Counted from the stretch's first letter, positions 19,569-29,640 are shown. The stretch is DNA of 64,000 bases from Rhodanobacter sp. ANJX3 (GCF_014200755.1 NZ_JACHCM010000008.1:62001-126000); one strand, 5' to 3'. The notes: generated by a model not told the origin, from the sequence alone. A program made the numbers and translations.

Positions 19569-20495
19569 TTAGCTTCGCACCATGCCAATCGTTCGCAGCC
19601 ACACCTCGACCAGCGCGGGCCAGCCGCTGATCGGAAACTTGCTGGGCCGCAGGCCGAACGCGTGGCCGCCGTTGGCGTAGAGGTGCATTTCCACCGGCAC
19701 GCCGGCTTTCTTCAACGCGGCGTAATAGACCAGCGACTGCTGCACGCCATCCACGTCGTCGTCCTCTGCCTGGGCAAGAAACGTCGGTGGCGTGTCGTGA
19801 GAAACCGGGACATTCTTATTCAACTTGCCACCGTCTGTGGTGAGGTGGCCGGGGTAAATCGCGATGGCGAAATCCGGTCGGCTGCTTTCCCTGTCGGTCG
19901 CATCCATCGGCTTGTACAGGTCGTGCTTGAAGCGCGTGCTGGCTTCGGCCACCAGATAGCCGCCGGCCGAAAATCCGAGCACGCCCACCTTGTGCGGATC
20001 GATATGCCATTCGGCGGCGTGCGTGCGCACCAGGCGCAGCGTGCGCTGGGTATCTTGCAGTGACGGTACGGACGTCGTCAGATTGTGCGGGCGACAATCG
20101 CATTGCCAGACATACGGCACGCTCGGCACGCGATACTTCAGCAGCACGCAGGTGATGCCGCGGGATGTCAGCCAGTCGCATACCTCGGTGCCTTCGAGAT
20201 CGATGGCGAGTATCTGAAAGCCGCCGCCCGGAATGACCACGACTGCAGCCCCGGTGTTCCGGCCCTGCGGGGCATACACCGTCATCGTAGGGCGCGTGAC
20301 GTTGGTGATGGCAGCGTAGGTTTCGGCGGGAGTCACGCTAACGGTTTCGGGACCGGGCGCCGGCTGCCCGTCGGGCGTGGCTTTCGGCCAGATCGGTATT
20401 TGCGTGTGGCCGGCCGATGGTTGCCAGACGGTCGTGTTGGCGTGGACGCTTGGGCCAAGGGCCAGCAGACATGCGGCGATCATCCAGCGCTTCAT
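19569..20495 (-). CDS. Secreted alpha/beta-hydrolase esterase
   Basis: About 308 residues with a signal peptide (cleavage after SVHA). The oxyanion motif is VVVIPGGGFQ, the nucleophile elbow is GFSAGG, and the charge-relay Asp and His are likely in AEDDDVDG and GGHAFGL. It resembles BD-FAE-like and acetyl-xylan esterase families that de-acylate sugars. ATG 20495 follows GGGAG; the longer frame to 20516 has no binding site. Its position next to a sugar acyltransferase is suggestive but not proof of a shared pathway. Confidence 0.85.
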   Translation of the reverse strand: MKRWMIAACLLALGPSVHANTTVWQPSAGHTQIPIWPKATPDGQPAPGPETVSVTPAETYAAITNVTRPTMTVYAPQGRNTGAAVVVIPGGGFQILAIDLEGTEVCDWLTSRGITCVLLKYRVPSVPYVWQCDCRPHNLTTSVPSLQDTQRTLRLVRTHAAEWHIDPHKVGVLGFSAGGYLVAEASTRFKHDLYKPMDATDRESSRPDFAIAIYPGHLTTDGGKLNKNVPVSHDTPPTFLAQAEDDDVDGVQQSLVYYAALKKAGVPVEMHLYANGGHAFGLRPSKFPISGWPALVEVWLRTIGMVRS

Positions 20496-20905
20496 GAGGC
20501 TCCCTGCTTCCGGCACGTGGCCAGCGTTGCACGATTCGAATAAGGATTCATCGGTGAACCGAAGATGCCAATCATGCCCAACGCATCGGCCGTGATGCAG
20601 CGCCTGCGATGGCTTTTTGCGGGCAGGCAGCAGGGGCCACCGTCTGTCATTCGATCATGCGGTGGCCGGCGGCACGTTGCCGTCTCTTGGTCCGGTTTCC
20701 ACCGGTAAGGCGACAGATCAGGCGATCAAGGCGACGCGCGATAAACCTTGTCTTGCGGTGGAACTCGGGCTCGGTCCATGAATGGTCCACCCGCCACTCG
20801 ACGAGCCGGAAGCGGTTAGCTCCACATGCCCGCTGTCACCTTCGCGGCCAGCACACGGGCTGTTGGCGGAGCGCTGGCTCATGAGCACTCCGCCGAGATC
20901 ACTTA
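20496..20905. other. Intergenic region, no gene recognised
   Basis: This is 410 bp between the esterase gene and a small lipoprotein gene. Plus-strand frames here are Arg-rich and unconvincing. No repeats were seen. Confidence 0.5.
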
Positions 20906-21028
20906 TTACCAGCCGCGGTAGTAGTAATGCGGGTGTCCATAGTAACCGCCGCGGGGCGGCACCACGATGCAGCCGGACAGCGCGGCCAGCATCGAGAGAG
21001 TCACAAGAGTCAGCAGAAGTTTTTTCAT
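20906..21028 (-). CDS. Small lipoprotein, 40 residues
   Basis: A short protein with a basic start (MKKLLL), a hydrophobic segment and the lipobox LSGC at residues 17-20. The mature tail is Gly/Tyr/His-rich (PPRGGYYGHPHYYYRGW). AAGGTG precedes the ATG. Small Tyr/Gly-rich lipoproteins of this type are common in Xanthomonadales and have no assigned role. Confidence 0.75.
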   Translation of the reverse strand: MKKLLLTLVTLSMLAALSGCIVVPPRGGYYGHPHYYYRGW

Positions 21029-21469
21029 GGCATCACCTTTTCCGGTTTTGATCCATCGGTTGGTGGGCACAAGAACGATCTGCCGTCGGCGCTGTTGACG
21101 CGATTTTTTGAAACGCCTGAAACGGGTGGCGGTGTGTTCATCAACCCGACGACAACCTGACTGGACGAGAGGGAGTTAACCGCCCATACAGCGGCGTGAC
21201 GCTCCACGCGATGGGATCGAGGTGCCGCCACCGCATCCCATGGGATAGCGACCTCGCTGTGAACCATCGACCGATCAGGTGCTGCGCCAAGCGTGAGCGA
21301 TAGATACAAATGCTGATCGATCCGGTTCAGATGAAGATCGTCGTGCAGGTATTTTCACGACTTCATGCAAAGCGTGTCCCTAACCTCGGCACCAGCGTTC
21401 AACCACGAGCGCTGCGCGCCGTGATGACGCAGTTTCCGCGGCGCCAACCCATTCCCCCAGGAGTTTGCG
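21029..21469. other. Intergenic region, no gene recognised
   Basis: This is 441 bp between divergent genes, so it should hold both promoters. No confident promoter, repeat or coding frame was identified. Confidence 0.5.
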
Positions 21470-21928
21470 ATGAGCACGAACGACCATGATGTAAAAATTC
21501 TCAACGGCCTGATCGAGACCACCATCGACAGCGCCGAAGGCTACGAAGAAGCGGCCAAGGATGCCGACAATTCGCGCTTTACCGCGATGTTCCAGAGCCG
21601 TGGTTCGGAGCGTCACCAGGTCGCCTCGAAGCTGCAGCATCAGGTAGTGGCGCTGGGCGGCAAGCCGGAAGACAGTGGCACCGTGCTGGCGTCGGCGCAC
21701 CGCGTGTTCGTCAACCTTCGTCACACGATCAGCAAGGGCGACACCGCGGTAGTCGATGAAGTCGAGCGCGGCGAAGACCACATTAAAGCCAAGTTCGAGG
21801 ATGCATTGAAGGACAACGACGTGTCCATCGCGACCAAGCAGGTGATCACGGACGCGTATGCGTCAGTGCGCCAGGGCCACGACCAGATGCGCGACCTGAA
21901 GCACGCGCTGCACAATCAGCAGAGCTGA
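21470..21928 (+). CDS. PA2169-family (DUF2383) four-helix-bundle protein
   Basis: A 152-residue ferritin-like helical protein. It starts DVKILNGLIETTIDSAEGYEEAAKD and contains the repeated E..RH/H patterns expected in a bundle that could hold metal. Members are usually induced by stress and found near general-stress proteins, as here (catalase-family and pyridoxamine-oxidase-like genes). AGGAG sits at good spacing before ATG 21470, and a strong terminator follows. Confidence 0.85.
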   Translation: MSTNDHDVKILNGLIETTIDSAEGYEEAAKDADNSRFTAMFQSRGSERHQVASKLQHQVVALGGKPEDSGTVLASAHRVFVNLRHTISKGDTAVVDEVERGEDHIKAKFEDALKDNDVSIATKQVITDAYASVRQGHDQMRDLKHALHNQQS

Positions 21929-21954
21929 GTTGCATCACGCGTGATCGCATCGAA

Positions 21955-21985
21955 GAAAAGCCGCCTCAGGGCGGCTTTTCTTATC
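21955..21985 (+). terminator. Rho-independent terminator
   Basis: The hairpin aaaagccgcc-tca-gggcggctttt follows the PA2169-family gene and reads as a terminator on the plus strand, with A/T tracts on both sides. Confidence 0.88.
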
Positions 21986-22048
21986 AAGAAGCTTTGTTGA
22001 GAGCGGCGTCGGTCCAGCGGACGCCGCCGTGGCGTCCGTTGCCCTGGG

Positions 22049-23149
22049 TCAGAAGGGCGGTAGCGAGGTCGGCTCGGCGATCGACGCCTTGTTTTGCCGT
22101 GCGCGAATCTTCGACATGGTGTCGTAGACGACCCTGCGCACACGCATGATCGAACCGATCGGGCGATGCGCCGCCAGACCGTGCCACGGGCTGAACGCCA
22201 TGCCATCGTCGATGGCCGCCGAGCGGGCTTCGGACCAGGCCACCTGCCGCGGTACATGGATGTGCGCCACGGTGATGAACGGACTCTTGTTTTCCGGCCA
22301 CGGCACCGAGGCATCTTCGATCGGCATGGCGTCGAGGTCGGTGCACAGCTGGACGCGCAGCTCCCACTGCGCCTCGTTGTGCGCAAAATAGTCGTTGACC
22401 GCGTCGCGGATGCCGTTGGGCCTGTCGTGCAGGTCCACCGGCGCGTCGGTGAGCGCCTTCAGAGCCGGCGATGTGGGAGCGATGGAGAACTTGGCGATAT
22501 AAGGGCCATAGAGCGACGGCACCTGGCTGTAAAACGTTTCGCCCAGAATGTTGGTTTCCGGGTGGCCGCCCATGGCGATAACGGTGCCGCTCTTGCCGCC
22601 GAAGGCCTCGATCACTTTCTCGGTGCCGCGCGCGAGCGCCGAAAACGCCTTTTTCAGCGACTCGCCTTTGTCGGTGGTGGAGGCCAGCAGTTTCAGATTT
22701 TTCAGAAAGTGTTTGGCATCGGGTGCGCCGAACGCGGGGCCGTTGACCATCACGAAATCCTGCGTGGTGTCGCCTTCGCTGCCGGGCAGACGCTCGCCTT
22801 CGACACCGAGCAGCTTGATGGCGAGCGCGCGCGGCGTGGAAACCTTGTCGTCCAGCACGTCGCCCGGCACCGTGGAGAGGCGCAGCACCGCCGGATAGGT
22901 GCAGGCCTTGGAGAACAAACCTTGCGCCAATACCGGTGGCAGATGGTCGAGCACGCGTACTTCGCCTGTGAGCAGGCCGTGGCTCTTGGCGTGCACACCG
23001 CGCAGGCCGTGCTTGGTGTCTTCAAACGTCGTGTGGCTGATTTTTTCCAGTGTTTCGATCAGTCCGTGAATCGTTTCGGCTTCGCCGTCTTCCGGTTTTT
23101 CGAAGGCAGCTTGGTAGGGCAGCGGCGCAGCGGGGACAGTGGCGGTCAT
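22049..23149 (-). CDS. Catalase-family haem protein
   Basis: A 366-residue protein of the short catalase-like group. The distal His is probably in GVHAKSHGLLTGEVRVL and the distal Asn in FVMVNGPAFGA. The C-terminal VRRVVYDTMSKIRAR could supply the proximal Tyr and Arg. Compared with true catalases it is shorter, so peroxidase-like activity is as likely as catalase. GGAG precedes ATG 23149. It fits the surrounding stress-response cluster. Confidence 0.82.
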   Translation of the reverse strand: MTATVPAAPLPYQAAFEKPEDGEAETIHGLIETLEKISHTTFEDTKHGLRGVHAKSHGLLTGEVRVLDHLPPVLAQGLFSKACTYPAVLRLSTVPGDVLDDKVSTPRALAIKLLGVEGERLPGSEGDTTQDFVMVNGPAFGAPDAKHFLKNLKLLASTTDKGESLKKAFSALARGTEKVIEAFGGKSGTVIAMGGHPETNILGETFYSQVPSLYGPYIAKFSIAPTSPALKALTDAPVDLHDRPNGIRDAVNDYFAHNEAQWELRVQLCTDLDAMPIEDASVPWPENKSPFITVAHIHVPRQVAWSEARSAAIDDGMAFSPWHGLAAHRPIGSIMRVRRVVYDTMSKIRARQNKASIAEPTSLPPF

Positions 23150-23371
23150 CAGGGCACTCCGATGGGGGGAAGGCTCATAAGCACATGGCCGCAGTCAACG
23201 TGAGGTGTGCACAGCGCGGCATACGCCGCGTCATCGATAAAAAGCCGCGCCAGGAGATCCGGGCGCGGCAAAAGGTATAAACCGACCACTGCCAGTGCAT
23301 CGGTGCCATCATCGGAGGGGGCCGAACGGGCAGATGCGACGTTAATCAGCGGTCGTCTCAAATCCTGCGAA

Positions 23372-23866
23372 TCAGCCGAGGTCGACTTTCTTGTTTTCCC
23401 CCAGCTGAGGCGGCTTGCCGGTGATGCGCGCTTTCAGATAGTCGAACGCCACGACCATGCGCGAGCCGGGCGCGTCCCAGTATTCGGCCTGGTGGACATC
23501 GACTTTCAGTAACGCGAGGTTGGGATCGGACTTGCCATCGGGGAACCAGGCTTTGAGCATATCGTTCCAGTGCGCGTCGATGTCGCCACGGTCGAATACC
23601 AGGCTCGCTTCGCCGGACAGGGAGACGAAGCTGTTATCCGCTGCGCTGGCGTACGCCGCATTGACCTGATGCTCGCGCTTCACCTGATCGGCCTTGGGCG
23701 AATCGGCGCGGGTAAAAAACCACAGGCAGCCGTCGTCGAAATGCTTCTGACTGGCCACCATCGGGCGGCTGCGCAGGCGGCCGTCGTCTTCGCTGGTGAG
23801 CATGGCAACGCGGGCGTCCTTGATGAGTGCCCAGATTTTTTCGCGTTCGTCGTGGGTGCTGGTCAT
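23372..23866 (-). CDS. General stress protein 26-like, pyridoxamine 5'-phosphate oxidase fold
   Basis: A 164-residue split-barrel flavin-binding protein. Landmarks are IKDARVAMLTSEDDGRLRSR, LWFFTRADSPKADQV and VDVHQAEYWDAPGSRM, all typical of the GSP26/YdaG family. Relatives bind FMN or FAD and are stress-induced; enzymatic activity is not established. ATG 23866 follows TGGAG. The longer open frame upstream is Arg/His-rich and is antisense to the DUF3309 gene, so it is not used. Confidence 0.85.
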   Translation of the reverse strand: MTSTHDEREKIWALIKDARVAMLTSEDDGRLRSRPMVASQKHFDDGCLWFFTRADSPKADQVKREHQVNAAYASAADNSFVSLSGEASLVFDRGDIDAHWNDMLKAWFPDGKSDPNLALLKVDVHQAEYWDAPGSRMVVAFDYLKARITGKPPQLGENKKVDLG

Positions 23867-24085
23867 GAGCGGTGACTCCAGTAGGGGAGTCGTTACGCTG
23901 GCAGCCGGCCGGTGAATGCGAAGGCAAACCCATGCATGCGCGGCGACGACATCCGGCATGTGCTGCAGCCGCACATCCGTGCGAGTACGCGCCCTCACAC
24001 GACCTATACGCGGCCGCAGTGCAGGATGCGCCACCCGGTGCCGCACGCGCCTCAACCTTTTGCAACACTGACGGAGTCTCCGCCC

Positions 24086-24241
24086 ATGCTCGTTACCATC
24101 CTGCTGGTTATTCTCATTCTGGCGCTTATCGGTGGCCTGCCGCACTGGGGCTATTCGCGTTCGTGGGGCTATGGCCCCAGCGGCGGCCTGGGCCTGATCG
24201 TGATCATTCTGGTCGTGCTGCTGCTGATGGGTCGCATCTAA
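24086..24241 (+). CDS. DUF3309-family small membrane protein
   Basis: A 51-residue protein with two hydrophobic segments joined by LPHWGYSRSWGYGPSGG, the DUF3309 pattern. Function is unknown; such peptides are often found in stress-gene neighbourhoods. GGAG lies 9 bases upstream of ATG 24086, and a strong terminator follows. Confidence 0.8.
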   Translation: MLVTILLVILILALIGGLPHWGYSRSWGYGPSGGLGLIVIILVVLLLMGRI

Positions 24242-24257
24242 GACATCGGCCACATCC

Positions 24258-24294
24258 ATAAAAAAGCCCGACGAGGATGTCGGGCTTTTTTATG
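24258..24294. terminator. Bidirectional rho-independent terminator
   Basis: The near-perfect stem aaaaaagcccgac/gtcgggctttttt with loop gaggat lies between the DUF3309 gene and the convergent trmO gene. T-runs on both strands allow it to serve both. Confidence 0.9.
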
Positions 24295-24340
24295 GATGTT
24301 CATTCGTGAAGCGCTGCAAGTAACGGTCGGTCAGTTCGGA

Positions 24341-24886
24341 TCAGCCCAGACCACGCGGCGTGCGGCGCGGTCGCTTCGGGCCAGGCGCCGAATGCTGGCC
24401 CTGGGCGGCATCGATCGCATCGATCCATCCGGCGCGCGATGAGGGGAACGCATCGGCGTAGGGCACATAGGGTTTGATATCGAGAATCGGTGTGCCGTCC
24501 AGCAGATCCATTCCGCGCACACGCAGAATGCGTTCTTCCACGGCGACCAGTTCGACCGCCGACAGCCCGATCGCATTCGGCCGATGCGGCGAGCGGGTTG
24601 CCAAGACGCTGCGCTTGCCGCCGCCGCGCGGTGGCCGCACTTCGGCTTTCCAGCCCTCGCTGCGGTGAAACGCGAACACCAGCCAGATGCGCTCGAACCC
24701 TGCCAGATCGCGAAACGCCGCTGCGGGAATACCCTCGACGAACTCGATGCTGGCCTCGGCTGTCTCGCCGCTTTCGGTGCCCTCCACCACGGTGGGTTGA
24801 TGCGGCGCATCGATCCGTCGCGCATACGGCGAGCGCGCGAAGGCGATGGGTGAATAGGCGGGGAGCTCGCTGAGTACGTCTGGCAT
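24341..24886 (-). CDS. trmO: tRNA (N6-threonylcarbamoyladenosine-37) methyltransferase TrmO
   Basis: A 181-residue TrmO/TsaA (UPF0066) protein that methylates t6A37 in threonine tRNAs using S-adenosylmethionine. Diagnostic segments are RSPHRPNAIGLSAVELV and LDGTPILDIKPYVPYAD, plus WLVFAFHR. The E. coli protein is about 235 residues; this shorter version is usual in some groups. Confidence 0.92.
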   Translation of the reverse strand: MPDVLSELPAYSPIAFARSPYARRIDAPHQPTVVEGTESGETAEASIEFVEGIPAAAFRDLAGFERIWLVFAFHRSEGWKAEVRPPRGGGKRSVLATRSPHRPNAIGLSAVELVAVEERILRVRGMDLLDGTPILDIKPYVPYADAFPSSRAGWIDAIDAAQGQHSAPGPKRPRRTPRGLG

Positions 24887-25061
24887 AGGGCAAGTATCCC
24901 ATCCTCAACGCTGGCTCGCTGCCTGACGGATTTGTTGGTTCTGCAAGCACAGCGGCGATAGGTGTACTAGTGCTGTGCTCACTGGCCTTCGCCACACTTC
25001 CCAAATTCTCGCCGCGCGCGCACCATGCATCGCCTCCATAAAGTGTTCAAAGTGATTGCCC

Positions 25062-25595
25062 ATGAGCCATGACGACGATGATTTCGAAACCGAGTTCGAC
25101 TTTGACGAAGCCGATGACGATTCGGTCGAGTCGCAGGTCTGGCAGCTGCTGCGGCTGATCAATCCGGGCGACGACGACATGGCCATGCAGCAGTTCGTCG
25201 ACTACCGCGAGGCGGTGGCCGAGGTCGAGCCCGAAGACGTGGTACCGGTAGAGGTGATCGGTCGCGTGATCGACTGGCGCTCGGGTTTTATCGTGGACGA
25301 GCACGATCTGCGCTCGCTGGTGCAGGCGATCGACGAGCTGGCCTCGCGCTGGAACCTCACGATCGACTGGAACGGCGATCCGGACGACGATGAATTCTTC
25401 GACGACATCGATGCGGCCGGCCTGTTCGGCATCGCCTACGATCGCCTCGCCGAATTCGGCTACACGCTGTGGGCGTGGGAAACCGAAACCGAAAGCCACG
25501 CCGGCTGGATGACGCTGACGCGGGACAACGAGCCGATGCGCGAACTGGCCACGGTGCTTGGCATCAATCTGCGCCTTGGCAGTGAGGTTGGCTGA
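25062..25595 (+). CDS. DUF6630-like acidic hypothetical protein
   Basis: A 177-residue, strongly acidic protein (N-terminus DDDDFETEFDFDEADDDS). LLRLINPGDDDMAMQQFVDY and GIAYDRLAEFGYTLWAWETE suggest the DUF6630 family, whose role is unknown. It has no signal or membrane segment, so it is probably cytoplasmic. ATG 25062 is chosen over the frame start at 25056. Confidence 0.7.
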   Translation: MSHDDDDFETEFDFDEADDDSVESQVWQLLRLINPGDDDMAMQQFVDYREAVAEVEPEDVVPVEVIGRVIDWRSGFIVDEHDLRSLVQAIDELASRWNLTIDWNGDPDDDEFFDDIDAAGLFGIAYDRLAEFGYTLWAWETETESHAGWMTLTRDNEPMRELATVLGINLRLGSEVG

Positions 25596-25668
25596 GACGT
25601 TCCATGCGGAAATATCCTTTCATCAAGGTGGAGCCTGAAGTGCCTGCCGGGCGGCACGAGCGCAGGCG

Positions 25669-26475
25669 ATGAGTTTTCCAAGGCGCGCCGTGCCAGCCAT
25701 GCGAGTGCTGTTGCAGTGGGCGATGCTGCTGATTCCCATGGCACTGCTGGCGGCCTGCGCTGCGGCACCCGTACATAACCCACTCGCTACCTGGATACCT
25801 TCACCCAACTACGGCGAGCGCCGACCGCAGCTGATCGTGCTGCACTTCACCGATGAAACGTCGGTACAAAACAGCTTGAAGACGTTGCGTACCGGCAATA
25901 GCGAAGGACCGGTCAGCGCGCATTATCTGATCGGTGGCGATGGCCACATCTATCAGCTGGTCGCCGATTCGATGCGCGCCTGGCACGCCGGCGCTGGCCG
26001 CTGGGGCACGATCACCGACGTCAACTCCGCCTCCATCGGCATCGAGCTGGACAACGACGGTCGCGCGCCGTTTGCGCCGGCGCAGATCGACAGCCTTCTG
26101 CGCCTGCTCACCGACCTCACCGATCGGCTGCATATTCCACGCACGCAGGTGGTCGGTCACGAGGATTTCGCACCCACGCGCAAGAACGATCCCGGCCCGC
26201 TGTTTCCGTGGAGGCAGCTGGCCGATGCCGGCTTCGGACTATGGCCGCAGGGGCCGTTGATAGACCCACCGCCGGGCTTCGATCCGTGGATGGCGCTGAG
26301 CATCATCGGCTATCCGCCGGACGATCGCGCGGCCGTGATCCGCGCATTTCATCATCATTACCGCGGCATGGATGGTGATGGCATCGATGCGCAGGATCTG
26401 CAAATTCTGTACGTGCTCACGCGCCAGCTGCTGCCGGCTCAGCCCATATCACCGCGGCCCGCGTCGCAGCCGTGA
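25669..26475 (+). CDS. amiD: AmiD-like N-acetylmuramoyl-L-alanine amidase lipoprotein
   Basis: A 268-residue outer-membrane-type lipoprotein amidase that removes stem peptides from anhydro-muropeptides. The lipobox is LLAAC (about residues 26-30). The zinc amidase domain shows LIVLHFTDET (first His), VSAHYLIGGDGHIYQLV, and VVGHEDFAPTRKNDPG (second His and Asp). A C-terminal peptidoglycan-binding-like helical region follows (about 210-255). Length matches E. coli AmiD (276). Confidence 0.88.
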   Translation: MSFPRRAVPAMRVLLQWAMLLIPMALLAACAAAPVHNPLATWIPSPNYGERRPQLIVLHFTDETSVQNSLKTLRTGNSEGPVSAHYLIGGDGHIYQLVADSMRAWHAGAGRWGTITDVNSASIGIELDNDGRAPFAPAQIDSLLRLLTDLTDRLHIPRTQVVGHEDFAPTRKNDPGPLFPWRQLADAGFGLWPQGPLIDPPPGFDPWMALSIIGYPPDDRAAVIRAFHHHYRGMDGDGIDAQDLQILYVLTRQLLPAQPISPRPASQP

Positions 26476-26520
26476 GGAAAGGCCTGCCGAGACAGTTCAC
26501 GATCACGGCAGGTTCGGCCA

Positions 26521-29500
26521 TCACGCCGACTTTTGCCTGCGCTTTTCCGACGCGCGCTGCTCCATCCAGTCATACAGCACCGGCAGCAGGATCAGGGTCA
26601 GCAGGGTCGAGGTGATCAGACCACCGACGACAACGGTCGCCAGCGGCCGCTGCGTTTCCGCACCTACCCCGCTGGAGAGCAGCATCGGCACCAGGCCGAG
26701 AATCGCCACGCTCGCCGTCATCAGCACCGGACGCATGCGCAGCGCGGTGCCGCGGATGACCGCATCACGCACGTTCAATCCTTTTTCGCGCTGCTCGTTC
26801 AAGAAGCTCACCAGCACGATGCCGTTCAACATGGCCACACCGAACACGGCGATAAATCCGATCGCCGACGGCACCGACAGGTATTGCCCGGTGATCGCCA
26901 GCGCCACGATGCCGCCGATCGTGGCGAACGGCACGTTGGCCAGGATCAGCGCGGCGTGCTTGATCGAATTGAATGCGGTATACAGCAGCACGAAGATGAA
27001 GAAGATCGTGGCCGGCACGATCAGCGAAAGCCGCTTCAGCGCACGCTGTTGGTTCTCGAACGCGCCGCCCCATTCGCTGTAGTAGCCGGTCGGCAGCTTT
27101 ACTTGCTGGGCGATCGCCGCGTTGGCCTCGCGCACAAAGCCGTCGATGTCGCGGCCGCGCACGTCCATCTGGATCACCGCATAGCGCTGCAGCTGCTCGC
27201 GGCGAATGAAGGAGTAGCCTTCGCCGTCGCTGACCTCGGCGACCTGCGCCAGCTGCACCAGCGCGCCACCGGCGCTGCGGATGGGAATACGCCCGATCGC
27301 CTGCAGCGAGGCCTTGTCCGCGTCGTTCAGGCGTACCGCAATGTCGAAGCGCTTCACGCCGTCCAGCAACGTGGTGACCGGCTCGCCGCCGATGCCGTTC
27401 TTGACTACGGTCAGCACGTCGTCGGCATTGAGGCCGTAACGCGCCAGCGCATCGCGATCGACCTTGATGCGGATCTGCGGTTTGCCGATATTCGCCTCGA
27501 GCGCGAGATCGGCCACGCCGGGGACGCCGGCCAGCACGTTCTTCAGCCGCGCACTCAAACGATCCAACTCGCCCAGATCGTCGCCGTAGATCTTCAACGC
27601 CAGCGTGGCGCGCACGCCGGAAATCAGTTCCTCGATACGCATCTGTATTGGCTGGGTATAGCTCACCATGGCGGTCGGCAGCGCGTCGGTCAAGGCCGCC
27701 TGCATTGCGGCCTCGATGCTCTCCAGTGTCTGGCCACGGCGCCACTGGTCCTTCGGCTTCAGCGGCGTATAGACTTCCATATAGTTGACGTCCGCGGTCT
27801 CGCCTTTTTCGGCGCGGCCGATCATCGCCAGCGTGGTCTGTACTTCGGGAAACTTCTGCTGGATCAGCGCGGAGACCCGATTCGACAGCCCGATCGATTC
27901 GTCCAGCGACGCGGATGGGATCGAGGTGATGCGCCACATGATCGCGCCCTCTTTCAGGTTCGGCATGAACTCCTTGCCGAGAAACGGAAACAGCGCGAGG
28001 CTGCCGAGCAGCGCGGCTACGGCCATGCCGAGCACCCGCTTGCGACGCGCCAGCGACCAAGCCAGCGCGCTGGCGTAGCGGCGTTTTAGCCAGCCCACCA
28101 GGCGGGTGTCCTTTTCCTCTTTCGGCTTCAGCACCAGCGCGGCGAGTACCGGTATCAGGGTCAGCGCGAGGACCAGCGAACCGGCCATCGCGAAGCCGAT
28201 GTTGAACGCCATCGGCTTGAACATCTTGCCTTCCAGCCCCTGCAGGCTGAAGAGCGGCAGAAACACCACGATGATGATCCCGATCGCAAACGCCATCGGC
28301 TTGGCCACTTCGCGCGCGGCGGCGAGCACGGCGGCGCTGCGATCGACCGGGCCACCTTCGGCCTTGCGTTCGGCCATGATGCGATAGGCGTTCTCCACCA
28401 TCACCACCGCGCCGTCGACCATCATGCCGATACCGATCGCCAGCCCCGCCAGCGACATCAGATTGGCGGACAGGCCGAGCCGGTCCATGCAGATAAACGC
28501 GATCAGCATCGCCAGCGGCAATGCCACCACCACGACCAGCGCACTGCGCAGTTCGCCGAGAAACAGAAACAGCACCAGCGCCACCAGGATCGAGCCCTCG
28601 ATCAGCGCGCGTACCGCCGTGCCGACGGCCGCGTCGACCAGCTCGGTGCGTTCGTACACGGGTTTCACCACGACGCCCGGCGGCAGCGCCTGTTTCACCG
28701 TATCGAGCTTGGCCTTGATTGCATCGACCACGCTCTTCGCGTTTTCGCCGATGCGCGCCAGGCCCATGCCCAGCACCACCTCCTTGCCGTCGCGGGTGAC
28801 GGCGCCCGTGCGCGGTGCCGCGGCCTCTTCCACGGTGGCGACATCGCGCACGTAGACCGGTGTGTCGTCCTCGGTCTTCAGCACGATATGGCCAAGGTCT
28901 TTCGCGTTCTGGATCAGGCCCAGGCCGCGCACGAGATACTGCTCGCGGCCGACATTGATAAAGTTGCCGCCGACCTGCGCGTTGTTGGCCTGCAGCGCCT
29001 CGATCACTTGCTTGAAGCCGAGCTGGTGACCGATCAGCTTCAGCGGATCCACGCGCACCTGGAACTGTTTTTCCTCACCGCCCCACGAGGTGACGTCGTC
29101 GACGCCCGGCGCGGTGCGCAGAATCAGCCGGATATTCCAATCCTGCAGCGTGCGCAGGTCCATGGCGTCCTTTGCACTGTCTTTCGACGAGGGGTCGGCG
29201 CGTTCGACCGTATACCAGAACACTTGGCCCAGGCCGGAGGTGTTCGGGCCCATCTCCGGCTTGCCGTAGCCGGCGGGCAAACGGTCGCCGACCTGCTGCA
29301 GGCGTTCGTTCACCAGCTGGCGGGCGAAATAGACGTCCATGTTGTCGTCGAAATACACCGACACGAACGACAGCCCGAACAGGCTGACCGAGCGGATCTG
29401 TTCGACCTTGGGCAGGCCGGCCAGCGCCGATTCCACCGGCGTGGTAAGCAGTTGCTCCACGTCTTCGGCGGCGAGGCCGGAGGCTTCGGTATACACGCTG

Positions 29501-29640
29501 ACCTGCACTGGCGTGACGTCGGGGAAGGCGTCGATAGGCAGCTGGCGCACGGCCTTAAAGCCGAGAAAGCCGATAACGACAAAAACAATCAGCACCAGCA
29601 CCTTGTAGCGCAGCGAGAGTTCAACCAGACGTTCGAGCAT
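26521..29640 (-). CDS. czcA: CzcA/CusA-type heavy-metal RND efflux pump
   Basis: A 1039-residue inner-membrane proton/metal antiporter with 12 helices and two large periplasmic loops. The HME-RND hallmark in helix 4, GMMVDGAVVMVENAYRIM, carries the charged residues that select the family; FLPLFSLQGLEGKMFKPMAF and GRAEKGETADVNYMEVYTP are also typical. It extrudes divalent (Co, Zn, Cd, Ni) or monovalent (Cu, Ag) cations; the subgroup is not certain. Its ATG overlaps the adaptor gene's stop (TGATG), so the genes are coupled. Confidence 0.92.
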   Translation of the reverse strand: MLERLVELSLRYKVLVLIVFVVIGFLGFKAVRQLPIDAFPDVTPVQVSVYTEASGLAAEDVEQLLTTPVESALAGLPKVEQIRSVSLFGLSFVSVYFDDNMDVYFARQLVNERLQQVGDRLPAGYGKPEMGPNTSGLGQVFWYTVERADPSSKDSAKDAMDLRTLQDWNIRLILRTAPGVDDVTSWGGEEKQFQVRVDPLKLIGHQLGFKQVIEALQANNAQVGGNFINVGREQYLVRGLGLIQNAKDLGHIVLKTEDDTPVYVRDVATVEEAAAPRTGAVTRDGKEVVLGMGLARIGENAKSVVDAIKAKLDTVKQALPPGVVVKPVYERTELVDAAVGTAVRALIEGSILVALVLFLFLGELRSALVVVVALPLAMLIAFICMDRLGLSANLMSLAGLAIGIGMMVDGAVVMVENAYRIMAERKAEGGPVDRSAAVLAAAREVAKPMAFAIGIIIVVFLPLFSLQGLEGKMFKPMAFNIGFAMAGSLVLALTLIPVLAALVLKPKEEKDTRLVGWLKRRYASALAWSLARRKRVLGMAVAALLGSLALFPFLGKEFMPNLKEGAIMWRITSIPSASLDESIGLSNRVSALIQQKFPEVQTTLAMIGRAEKGETADVNYMEVYTPLKPKDQWRRGQTLESIEAAMQAALTDALPTAMVSYTQPIQMRIEELISGVRATLALKIYGDDLGELDRLSARLKNVLAGVPGVADLALEANIGKPQIRIKVDRDALARYGLNADDVLTVVKNGIGGEPVTTLLDGVKRFDIAVRLNDADKASLQAIGRIPIRSAGGALVQLAQVAEVSDGEGYSFIRREQLQRYAVIQMDVRGRDIDGFVREANAAIAQQVKLPTGYYSEWGGAFENQQRALKRLSLIVPATIFFIFVLLYTAFNSIKHAALILANVPFATIGGIVALAITGQYLSVPSAIGFIAVFGVAMLNGIVLVSFLNEQREKGLNVRDAVIRGTALRMRPVLMTASVAILGLVPMLLSSGVGAETQRPLATVVVGGLITSTLLTLILLPVLYDWMEQRASEKRRQKSA